A DNA stretch of 62,895 bases from Bacteroides sp. (lineage in GTDB: Bacteria; Bacteroidota; Bacteroidia; Bacteroidales; Bacteroidaceae): contig SUXY01000008.1 of the NCBI GenBank assembly GCA_015060705.1, positions 1 through 62,895 of the forward strand, given 5' to 3'. Position numbers and translations under genes: made by a program. The notes below the pieces were generated by a model that worked only from the letters and a program-made list of their open reading frames with translations, searched no databases and was not told the origin of the DNA. Below are positions 7,893 to 15,158 of the stretch, one piece after another. The stretch's first letter is position 1, and each line of letters starts with the position of its first letter.

Positions 7893-9323
7893 TTAGTTCT
7901 TTGCTTCAAAAGTTTGTTCGATGTTTTGTTCGCGGTGAATCAGTTCCACTTTTACACCGAATTTCTTGTTCAAGTGTTCGGCCATGTGTTGGGCTGAATA
8001 AACGGAACGGTGTTGACCGCCGGTACAACCAAAGCATACCATCAAGTTGCTGAAGCCTCTTTCCATGTATCGTTTTACGGATGCATCTACCAATGCGTAT
8101 GCATTTTCCAGGAACGGGAAAATTTCTCCGTCGTCTTCCAGGAATTTGATGATTGGTTCATCCAATCCGGTGAATGGCTTATAGCGTTCGTATTTACCTG
8201 GATTGTTCACCGCACGGCAGTCGAAAACAAAGCCGCCACCATTGCCGGTCGGGTCGTTCGGAATACCTTTCTTGTACGCGAAACTCATCACCTTGACGGT
8301 CAATTGGCGCTTCTTCAAATCATCCTTGAATTGCTTCATTTCGGTCAGCTCACGGAGTACGGAGCAGAGGTACGGATATTCCGGATAATCCTCACGCAAC
8401 AGCTGACGGAGGTTCTCGATAGCAAACGGTACGCTTTGGATAAAGTGAGGTTTCTTTTCGAAGTAACCGCGGAAACCATAAGCACCGAGCACTTGCAACG
8501 TACGGAAAAGCACGAAGTGACGCAATTGGCTGAAGAAATAGATGCGGTCAATGTTCACGTATTTCGATACCGCCTTGATGTATTCATCCAACAATTCATC
8601 ACGCAGACTTTCCGGATAACGGGCTTTCGCTTGCCACAAGAAAGAGGCGATGTCGTAGAAGAACGGTCCCTTGCGTCCACCTTGGAAATCGATGAACCAT
8701 GGCTCGCCATCCTTGATCATCACGTTGCGGCTTTGGAAGTCACGATACATGAACGTGTCGGAAGAACTGCGGAGCAATACGTCGCTCATCTTTTGGAAAT
8801 CGTCTTCCAATTTGTTTTCTAAGAATTCCAATCCGGTTGCTTTCAAGAAGCAATACTTGAAGTAGTTCAAGTCCCAAAGCACGGAGCGTTCGTTGAACTC
8901 AGGTTGCGGATAGCAATGGTTGAAGTCAAATCCTTCAGCACCGGCGAACTGGATGCTCGGGAGCAAACGGATAGTCTTTCGGAGCAATTCCTTCTCTTCT
9001 TCCGAGAATGAATTGGTGACACGTCCTTTCTCGATAGCATGGAAGAGGAGGGTATCTCCCAAATCTTCTTGCAAGTAAAAGAACTTGTCTTCCGATACGC
9101 ACAACACTTGTGGTACAGGCAAGTTTTTCTTCTTGAAATGTTCAGCCATGTAAAGAAAGGCTTCATTTTCTTCAACGCTGGTACCATATACACCGATGAG
9201 GCTTTGTGCACCCTTCAAGCGGAAATAGCGACGGTTAGAACCTGAGGCTGGCATTTCGATGATTTCTTCTGCCGGCACACCTGTATATTGTTGATAAAGT
9301 TTCTGTAAATTTTCAGTAATCAT
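7893..9323 (-). CDS. AmgK-like sugar kinase fused to a RapZ C-terminal domain
   Basis: This is a 476-residue two-domain protein. Residues about 1-325 form an aminoglycoside-phosphotransferase-type kinase like AmgK, with catalytic YRDFQSRN (Asp195) and metal-binding FIDFQGG. AmgK phosphorylates the anomeric hydroxyl of MurNAc or GlcNAc during cell-wall recycling. Residues about 341-476 match the C-terminal domain of RapZ, including MSFAYK-x-G, VFDCR and GCTGGQHRSV; in E. coli that domain binds glucosamine-6-phosphate. The P-loop ATPase half of RapZ is absent. The ATG at 9323 is chosen because the upstream in-frame TTG at 9344 lies inside the -7 box. It is the first gene of a two-gene unit with murU. 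Confidence 0.85.
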   Translation of the reverse strand: MITENLQKLYQQYTGVPAEEIIEMPASGSNRRYFRLKGAQSLIGVYGTSVEENEAFLYMAEHFKKKNLPVPQVLCVSEDKFFYLQEDLGDTLLFHAIEKGRVTNSFSEEEKELLRKTIRLLPSIQFAGAEGFDFNHCYPQPEFNERSVLWDLNYFKYCFLKATGLEFLENKLEDDFQKMSDVLLRSSSDTFMYRDFQSRNVMIKDGEPWFIDFQGGRKGPFFYDIASFLWQAKARYPESLRDELLDEYIKAVSKYVNIDRIYFFSQLRHFVLFRTLQVLGAYGFRGYFEKKPHFIQSVPFAIENLRQLLREDYPEYPYLCSVLRELTEMKQFKDDLKKRQLTVKVMSFAYKKGIPNDPTGNGGGFVFDCRAVNNPGKYERYKPFTGLDEPIIKFLEDDGEIFPFLENAYALVDASVKRYMERGFSNLMVCFGCTGGQHRSVYSAQHMAEHLNKKFGVKVELIHREQNIEQTFEAKN

Positions 9324-9341
9324 ATTATGTAATGTTTTCAG

Positions 9342-9371
9342 CAAAGATAACCATTTCTGACGGGATGCAAA
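9342..9371 (-). promoter_or_regulatory. promoter of the kinase-murU unit
   Basis: The -7 box TATCTTTG covers 9342-9349 and a -33 TTTG covers 9368-9371, 18 bases apart. The box overlaps the alternative TTG start, which fixes the kinase start at 9323. The -33 element sits inside the edge of the preceding terminator. Confidence 0.7.
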
Positions 9372-9410
9372 AAGAAAGGGAACGATTTCTCTATCGTTCC
9401 CTTTCTTTTT
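9369..9410 (-). terminator. rho-independent terminator after the RNase gene
   Basis: A long stem of about 17 bp (9369-9385 with 9393-9410) starts at the RNase E/G stop codon and ends in T residues on the minus strand. Confidence 0.85.
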
Positions 9411-10983
9411 ATTTGATTTCGATTTCCTCTTTCATGTCTATTTCTTCTTTCTTGTTGTCAGTAAATTTATACTGCAAGAAGGCCAGACTCTGATCAGGGA
9501 TAACCTTGATGCCGAATCCGTACTTCATTTGCCACTTACGCTTGATGGAAACCAAGCCTTGGTTCACATAGGCAGCGATGTACGGGTGGATGTACAAGTT
9601 AAATTTCTTAATCTTCAGTTTGTTGACCAGGTAGTCAATTTTACTTTCCAGCGTGTCGGTGAAGAGGATGGACGACTTGATTTTGCCTTTGCCGAAGCAA
9701 GTAGGGCAAGTTTCGTCGGTGGTCACATCCATGGCAGGGCGAACACGTTGACGGGTGATTTGCATCAATCCGAATTTGCTGAGAGGCAGAATGTTGTGCT
9801 TGGCTCTATCCTTCTGCATGTTTTGGCACATGCGTTCGTAGAGCTTCTGTCTGTTCTCGGCCAAATTCATGTCAATGAAGTCGACAACAATGATGCCGCC
9901 CATATCGCGTAATCTCAATTGTCGGGCAAGCTCATCGGCAGCTCCCAAGTTCACGTCGAGGGCATTGGCCTCCTGACCATTGGCGGATTTCGAACGGTTG
10001 CCACTGTTCACGTCAACTACGTGCATGGCTTCGGTATGCTCGATGATGAGATAAGCTCCGCTCTTGTAGGAAATGGTCTTTCCGAAGGAGGATTTCAGTT
10101 GTTTGGTAACGGCAAAATTGTCGAAGATGGGAAGTTGTCCTTTGTACAATTTCACGATGTCTGTCCGGTCAGGGGCGATGAGCGATACGTAGTCCTTGAT
10201 TTCGTGGAATACGGTTTCGTCATTTACATAGATATTTTCGTACGAAGGGTTGAACAGGTCACGCAGCATACCTACGGTTCTACTGGTTTCTTCGTGAACC
10301 AATGTAGGGAGCTTGTCGTGCTTCTGTACTTTAGTAATCATTTCTTCCCAATGTCTGAGCAAGACTTTCAGTTCGGCATCGAGCTCGGCCACTCTTTTAC
10401 CTTCAGCCACGGTGCGTACAATCACGCCGAAGTTTTTCGGTTTGATGCTTTGCAATAATTGCTTCAGGCGGGCGCGTTCTTCGCTCGACTTAATTTTTGA
10501 GGATACGGATACCTTGTCGTTGAAAGGGATAAGCACCAGGTAACGACCTGCAAAAGACAGTTCGCAAGTGAGGCGTGGTCCCTTGGTAGAGATAGGTTCC
10601 TTAACGATTTGGACGATGACTTCCTGTCCCTGTTGGAGGGTGTTTGCTATGGTACCTTCCTTGTCGAGGTCGGGTAATGTGGAGGCCTTCGTCACAGGGT
10701 AAAGTTTCTTACGGTCGCTGACGACTTGCTTCAGATACTTCTGATAGGAATTGAATTGAGGACCCAGGTCAAGATAATGAAGAAAAGCGTCTTTACCGAA
10801 ACCGACATCCACAAAGCATGCGTTCAGGCCCGGCATCAATTTCTTGACCTTGCCTAAATACATGTTCCCCACATTGAAGGAAGCCGTTTGGTTTTCCTTC
10901 TGAAATTCTACCAATGCCTTGTCTTCCAACAGAGCGATGGAGATTTCTTTGGGTTGTACGTCAATTACAAGTTCGCTTGTCAC
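9409..10983 (-). CDS. rng: ribonuclease E/G family protein
   Basis: This 524-residue RNase E/G family endoribonuclease would process rRNA and mRNA at single-stranded AU-rich sites. It has an N-terminal S1-type RNA-binding region (about 35-125, with an insertion), the 5'-sensor and RNase H-like core, catalytic-site acidic motifs HVVDVNSG and IVVDFIDM, and the zinc-link TCPTC. The size and lack of a long disordered C-terminus fit RNase G-type proteins, common in Bacteroidetes. Translation starts at GTG. It follows the small basic protein and HU on the minus strand, with a stem-loop in the leader between them. Confidence 0.93.
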   Translation of the reverse strand: MTSELVIDVQPKEISIALLEDKALVEFQKENQTASFNVGNMYLGKVKKLMPGLNACFVDVGFGKDAFLHYLDLGPQFNSYQKYLKQVVSDRKKLYPVTKASTLPDLDKEGTIANTLQQGQEVIVQIVKEPISTKGPRLTCELSFAGRYLVLIPFNDKVSVSSKIKSSEERARLKQLLQSIKPKNFGVIVRTVAEGKRVAELDAELKVLLRHWEEMITKVQKHDKLPTLVHEETSRTVGMLRDLFNPSYENIYVNDETVFHEIKDYVSLIAPDRTDIVKLYKGQLPIFDNFAVTKQLKSSFGKTISYKSGAYLIIEHTEAMHVVDVNSGNRSKSANGQEANALDVNLGAADELARQLRLRDMGGIIVVDFIDMNLAENRQKLYERMCQNMQKDRAKHNILPLSKFGLMQITRQRVRPAMDVTTDETCPTCFGKGKIKSSILFTDTLESKIDYLVNKLKIKKFNLYIHPYIAAYVNQGLVSIKRKWQMKYGFGIKVIPDQSLAFLQYKFTDNKKEEIDMKEEIEIK

Positions 10984-11016
10984 TTCTTTTTCTTAATTAG
11001 GATTTTCTACTTAAAC

Positions 11017-11064
11017 AAAGAACAAACCCGTAAGTCGATTGTTGCTTTACCAGGTTTGTTCTTT
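11017..11064 (-). terminator. stem-loop between the small basic protein gene and rng
   Basis: A 12-bp perfect stem (11017-11028 with 11053-11064) with further internal pairing lies 30 bases after the small gene and 34 bases before the rng start. The T-run on the minus side is weak, so it may be a terminator, a processing site, or a regulatory structure in the rng leader. Confidence 0.5.
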
Positions 11065-11094
11065 ATTTTTGTTGTCTCAACAGACTACAAATGC

Positions 11095-11184
11095 TTATTT
11101 GCTTTTATGTCTGTTCTTGCGCAGTCTTTTTTTACGCTTGTGAGTAGACATTTTGTGTCTTTTTTTCTTCTTTCCGCTTGGCAT
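11095..11184 (-). CDS. COX24/AURKAIP1 (mS38-like) small basic ribosomal protein
   Basis: This 29-residue, extremely basic peptide begins MPSGKKKKRHK and contains KMSTHKRKKRLRK followed by RHK. That pattern matches the short bacterial proteins with the COX24/AURKAIP1 C-terminal domain, related to the mitochondrial small-subunit protein mS38 and widespread in Bacteroidetes. It likely sits on the 30S ribosomal subunit. The ATG at 11184 is the only in-frame start, with a stop nine codons or fewer upstream. It lies 32 bases after the HU stop, probably on the same transcript. It is well below usual gene-finding length cut-offs. Confidence 0.8.
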   Translation of the reverse strand: MPSGKKKKRHKMSTHKRKKRLRKNRHKSK

Positions 11185-11216
11185 AGCTTCAAAATTTTAT
11201 AGGGTTAATACTAGAG

Positions 11217-11492
11217 TTATTTCTTTACTGAAAGATTGAATGTCTTTGCTGGCTTAAATGCCGGAATATTATGTTCCGGAATAATGATTGTCGTATTCTT
11301 GGAAATATTACGAGCAGTCTTTTGAGCTCTCTTCTTTACGATGAAGCTACCGAAGCCGCGCAAATATACATTTTCTTCTTGTGCCAACGATTCTTTCACT
11401 GTTTCCATGAAAGCTTCGATGGTATTGAGCACCGTGTGCTTGTCGATGCCGGTCTTGTTCGTAATCTCATTTACGATTTCTGCCTTAGTCAT
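11217..11492 (-). CDS. hup: HU family DNA-binding protein
   Basis: This 91-residue histone-like protein of the HU/IHF family bends and compacts DNA as a dimer. It starts MTKAEIV, contains the core VYLRGFGSF, and has the DNA-binding arm with the IPxxxxPAFKPAK segment near residues 73-82. Length is normal. Its own promoter box lies at 11542-11549, and the small COX24-like gene and rng follow on the same strand. Confidence 0.95.
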   Translation of the reverse strand: MTKAEIVNEITNKTGIDKHTVLNTIEAFMETVKESLAQEENVYLRGFGSFIVKKRAQKTARNISKNTTIIIPEHNIPAFKPAKTFNLSVKK

Positions 11493-11541
11493 TTTTATCT
11501 TAGTTTTATGGTTATTCTAATACTCTTAATTTTTTGGACTG

Positions 11542-11549
11542 CAAATATA
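11542..11549 (-). promoter_or_regulatory. -7 promoter box of hup
   Basis: TATATTTG on the minus strand, 50 bases upstream of the HU start; it probably also serves the small basic gene and rng. Confidence 0.6.
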
Positions 11550-11624
11550 TAGAATTTCCGTCGGTTGGAGAAATATATTCAAAATAAATTTTAGAAAAAG
11601 TCGGTTTGTGTCCTTTTCTTGCTT

Positions 11625-11632
11625 TATTTTTG
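11625..11632 (+). promoter_or_regulatory. -7 promoter box of the mutY unit
   Basis: TATTTTTG, 18 bases before the ATG at 11651. It is divergent from the HU promoter. Confidence 0.6.
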
Positions 11633-11650
11633 CACAAATAATTGAATGTA

Positions 11651-12709
11651 ATGAGTGAATTTGCTGATAAACTGATAAGTTGGTACAAGGAAAACAAGCG
11701 TGATCTACCTTGGAGAGATACTCGGGATCCTTACCGGATATGGATTTCGGAAATCATTCTCCAACAGACCCGGGTGGCTCAAGGGTATGATTACTTTGTG
11801 CGGTTCATGCAACGCTTTCCCGATGTCTTTACATTAGCGGAGGCTGAGGAAGATGAAGTCATGAAGTATTGGCAAGGTTTGGGGTATTATTCCCGTGCCC
11901 GCAATCTTCATGCGGCAGCCAAGCAAATAGCTGAATGGGGAGCTTTTCCGACGGATTATAAAGAAGTCTTGTCTTTGAAAGGAGTAGGAGAGTATACGGC
12001 AGCAGCCATTTGCTCTTTTGCATACGATATGCCTTGTGCCGTTGTCGACGGTAATGTGTATCGCGTACTTTCCCGTTGGTTGGGGATTGATACCCCGATT
12101 GACTCTACGGAAGGAAAGAAACAGTTTGCTTTGGTAGCTAGTGAATTGCTGGACCGGCAGCATCCGGCCACTTACAATCAAGCCATTATGGATTTTGGAG
12201 CTTTGCAATGCACTCCGGCTTCTCCCGATTGTTTGCGCTGTCCTTTGGCAGATAGTTGCGTGGCATTGGCAGCAGGGAAGGTCGATCGTCTTCCGGTAAA
12301 ACAGCATAAGACCAAGATAACCAACCGCTACTTCCATTATATATATGTACGTACGGGTGAATGTACCTTTATCCGTAAGCGGACGGGCAATGACATTTGG
12401 AAAAACCTTTATGAACCTTTCTTGATAGAAACGGAGGAGGCACTTTCAGAAAATGATGCGATGCTTATCCAACAACTTCAGGATGTTTTTGGTAAACGTA
12501 CGGATATGTTCTTGCGTCCGGTCAAAAGAGGAGTAAAGCATGTCCTTTCCCATCGGGTGATTTATGCCGATTTCTATGAATTGGTTTTGTCGGAAGAATG
12601 GGAGGCATTGGAAGGTTATCAGAAGGTGCCAATAGAAGATTTGCACAAATTTGCTGTATCTAATTTGGTTTATCAGTTTTTTTCGCTAATTTTGGAGCCT
12701 AATAATTAA
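11651..12709 (+). CDS. mutY: A/G-specific adenine glycosylase MutY
   Basis: MutY removes adenine mispaired with 8-oxoguanine. The 352-residue protein has the catalytic Glu in ISEIILQQTRV, the helix-hairpin-helix LKGVGEYTAAA, the catalytic Asp in IMDFGALQC, and a 4Fe-4S site spaced C-x6-C-x2-C-x5-C (about residues 194-210). The C-terminal part is the NUDIX-like 8-oxoG recognition domain. An in-frame TTG three codons upstream exists, but the ATG at 11651 gives the usual N-terminus. It leads the mutY-ssb-gldE-PPTase unit. Confidence 0.96.
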   Translation: MSEFADKLISWYKENKRDLPWRDTRDPYRIWISEIILQQTRVAQGYDYFVRFMQRFPDVFTLAEAEEDEVMKYWQGLGYYSRARNLHAAAKQIAEWGAFPTDYKEVLSLKGVGEYTAAAICSFAYDMPCAVVDGNVYRVLSRWLGIDTPIDSTEGKKQFALVASELLDRQHPATYNQAIMDFGALQCTPASPDCLRCPLADSCVALAAGKVDRLPVKQHKTKITNRYFHYIYVRTGECTFIRKRTGNDIWKNLYEPFLIETEEALSENDAMLIQQLQDVFGKRTDMFLRPVKRGVKHVLSHRVIYADFYELVLSEEWEALEGYQKVPIEDLHKFAVSNLVYQFFSLILEPNN

Positions 12710-12721
12710 AAAATGTAAAGA

Positions 12722-13144
12722 ATGTCAGTAAATAAAGTCATATTGATTGGTAACGTCGGAAAAGATCCGGACGTGAGATATTTGGATAGCGGTGTAGCCG
12801 TTGCTACTTTTTCACTTGCTACAACAGAACGTGGATATACCTTGCAGAATGGTACACAGGTACCTGACCGTACAGAATGGCACAACATTGTGTTGTGGCG
12901 TGGATTGGCTCAGACTGCCGAGAAATATGTACATAAAGGTGACAAACTCTACATTGAAGGTAAAATCAGAAGCCGTTCTTACGATGATCAGAATGGTGTG
13001 AAGCGTTCCATTGTCGAAATCTTTGCAGACAATATGGAAATGCTTACTCCACGTGGTACATCACAACCACAGGTGGCTGCTCCGGTACAACAACCTGTTC
13101 AGCAACCGGTAGCGGATAATCCAGCCGACGATTTGCCGTTTTGA
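12722..13144 (+). CDS. ssb: single-stranded DNA-binding protein
   Basis: This 140-residue SSB has an N-terminal OB fold (about 1-105, starting SVNKVILIGNVG), a Gln/Pro-rich flexible linker (about 115-130) and the acidic tail ending DDLPF that recruits replication and repair enzymes. It follows mutY by 12 bases with no promoter of its own visible, which links a base-excision enzyme with replication. Confidence 0.97.
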   Translation: MSVNKVILIGNVGKDPDVRYLDSGVAVATFSLATTERGYTLQNGTQVPDRTEWHNIVLWRGLAQTAEKYVHKGDKLYIEGKIRSRSYDDQNGVKRSIVEIFADNMEMLTPRGTSQPQVAAPVQQPVQQPVADNPADDLPF

Positions 13145-13177
13145 TGAAAATCAGATGTTTAACTAAAATTTCATTCC

Positions 13178-14518
13178 TTGGACCCCGATTCGTATTTATG
13201 CCGCTTGGCGGAATTATTTGACGGTGTAGCCGTTTACTCTCCCTCGTTGGGAGCCATTATAGCTATTACTCTAGCTGTATTGTTGTTGTTTGCATCAGGT
13301 TTTGTGTCTGCTTCCGAAATCGCCTTCTTTTCTTTGTCTCCGAGTGACCTCAGTGAGATAGAGGAAGAGAATCATTCTTCGGACAAGCATATTACAGCTT
13401 TACTGGAAGATTCTGAGCGCTTGTTGGCGACTATTTTGATATCCAACAACTTTGTCAATGTGACCATTATTATGCTCTGTAACTACTTCTTTGCGGAAGT
13501 GGTAGACTTTGGTGGAGCGGTCATTGTTGAATTCTTGGTCATTACGGTAATCCTGACTTTCCTTTTGTTGCTTTTCGGCGAAATCATGCCAAAGGTTTAT
13601 TCGGTGCAGCATACGTTGAAGTTCTGTCGTTTTGCGGCACCGGCCATCATGGTATTGAAGAAGGTGTTCAGCCCATTGTCCAATTTGTTGGTACGCTCGA
13701 CATTCATTGTCAATAAATGTGTGGCGAAGCGTAACTATAATATCTCTGTAGACGATCTTTCACAAGCATTGGAATTGACGGATAAGGCTGAAATATCGGA
13801 AGAAAGTAACATTCTGGAAGGTATCATCCGTTTTGGTGCGGAGACAGCCAAAGAAGTCATGACTCCTCGTTTGGACATGGTGGATTTGGATATCAGTGCG
13901 TCGTTCAAGGAAGTATTGGATTGTGTGGTCGAAAACGGTTATTCCCGTGTGCCGGTTTATGAGGATTCCCGCGATGATATCAAGGGTATTCTTTACATCA
14001 AGGACTTGTTGCCGCACTTGAAGAAAGGGGATGATTTCAAGTGGCAGAACTTGATTCGTCCGGCTTATTTCGTACCGGAAACCAAGATGATTGACGACCT
14101 TTTGCGTGATTTCCAGTCGAATAAGATTCATATCGCCATTGTGGTGGATGAGTTTGGTGGAACCTCTGGTATTGTTACCATGGAAGATATCATCGAAGAA
14201 ATTGTAGGCGAAATCAATGATGAATACGATGAAGAAGAACGTTCGTATGTGAAAATCAACGATCGTACTTATGTGTTCGAAGCCAAGACGCTGCTCTCCG
14301 ATTTCTTCAAGATTGTGAAAGTGGATTCGGATGTGTTCGAAGAAGTGGAAGGCGATGCAGATACCTTGGCTGGCTTGTTGCTTGAAATCAAGGGTGAGTT
14401 CCCGAAACTTCATGAAAAGATAGAATATGAACACTTTGAGTTCGAAGTACTCGAAATGGATGCCCGTCGTATCTTGACGGTCAAAGTTATTATCGGCGAA
14501 CCGAAGAAAGAAGATTGA
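13178..14518 (+). CDS. gldE: GldE, CNNM/CorC-type membrane protein
   Basis: This 446-residue protein has an N-terminal CNNM domain of about four membrane segments (residues 20-190), paired CBS domains (about 210-335) and a C-terminal CorC/HlyC domain. It fits GldE of the Bacteroidetes, implicated with GldD in gliding and lipoprotein handling in flavobacteria; in non-gliding Bacteroidales its role is unknown and may concern ion transport. It starts with TTG at 13178, giving MDPDSYL, the usual family N-terminus. It sits between ssb and the phosphopantetheinyl transferase with a 3-base gap to the latter. Confidence 0.88.
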   Translation: MDPDSYLCRLAELFDGVAVYSPSLGAIIAITLAVLLLFASGFVSASEIAFFSLSPSDLSEIEEENHSSDKHITALLEDSERLLATILISNNFVNVTIIMLCNYFFAEVVDFGGAVIVEFLVITVILTFLLLLFGEIMPKVYSVQHTLKFCRFAAPAIMVLKKVFSPLSNLLVRSTFIVNKCVAKRNYNISVDDLSQALELTDKAEISEESNILEGIIRFGAETAKEVMTPRLDMVDLDISASFKEVLDCVVENGYSRVPVYEDSRDDIKGILYIKDLLPHLKKGDDFKWQNLIRPAYFVPETKMIDDLLRDFQSNKIHIAIVVDEFGGTSGIVTMEDIIEEIVGEINDEYDEEERSYVKINDRTYVFEAKTLLSDFFKIVKVDSDVFEEVEGDADTLAGLLLEIKGEFPKLHEKIEYEHFEFEVLEMDARRILTVKVIIGEPKKED

Positions 14519-14521
14519 TCA

Positions 14522-15154
14522 ATGCCTTTATATCGTACATACAAACAGAAGGATTTGACGGTAGGTGTATGGAAAGTGGATGAAACGATTGAGCAACTGC
14601 GCTCGATGTTTCATCAATTTTCTATCTACGAGGAGGGCTTTGAGCGTTTCAAGGCGGAGAAGCGGAAGCTGGAATGGCTGGCTGTACGGGTATTGTTGAA
14701 GGAGCTGTTGGGAGAGGAGAAGAAGATTGTTTACTTACCTTCCGGCAAGCCTTGTTTGGAAGATGGTAGTGCCTGCATCAGTTTCTCGCATACGCCCGGT
14801 TATGTGGCGGTAGCTATTCATCCGTCGGCTGAGGTGGGAGTGGACATCGAACAGTATGGTACTCGGGTGCAACGGCTGGCTTCCCGTTTCGTTCGGGAAG
14901 ACGAACAGGTTTCTGTTGCTTCGGGAGATGAAATTTATGCATTGCTTCTTCATTGGTCGGCCAAGGAAACGATGTTCAAGCTCATGGAGGAAGAAGCGGT
15001 GGATTTCTTGGACCACTTGCGTATATTTCCTTTTACTTTGCAAGAATCAGGAGTAATGGATGCGCAAGAGTTTCGTTCGTCCAACGAACAGAAATTCCTC
15101 ATTCATTACGATACACATCCGGATTATGTTCTGACTTTTGCTTGCTTGGACTGA
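14522..15154 (+). CDS. 4'-phosphopantetheinyl transferase (Sfp type)
   Basis: This 210-residue enzyme attaches the 4'-phosphopantetheine arm of CoA to carrier proteins. Diagnostic elements are VGVDIE (magnesium ligands, about residue 107), WSAKETMFKL (about 146-155), and SGKP with ISFSHTPGY upstream. It belongs to the Sfp/Gsp class rather than the short AcpS class, so in these bacteria it may serve the acyl carrier protein or other carriers. It is coupled tightly to gldE and ends four bases before the convergent histidine kinase gene. Confidence 0.9.
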   Translation: MPLYRTYKQKDLTVGVWKVDETIEQLRSMFHQFSIYEEGFERFKAEKRKLEWLAVRVLLKELLGEEKKIVYLPSGKPCLEDGSACISFSHTPGYVAVAIHPSAEVGVDIEQYGTRVQRLASRFVREDEQVSVASGDEIYALLLHWSAKETMFKLMEEEAVDFLDHLRIFPFTLQESGVMDAQEFRSSNEQKFLIHYDTHPDYVLTFACLD

Positions 15155-15158
15155 TATC

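Noticed and set aside
9324-9344. Longer kinase start at a TTG (9344)
   Set aside because: The TTG lies inside the -7 box, so it would not be transcribed.
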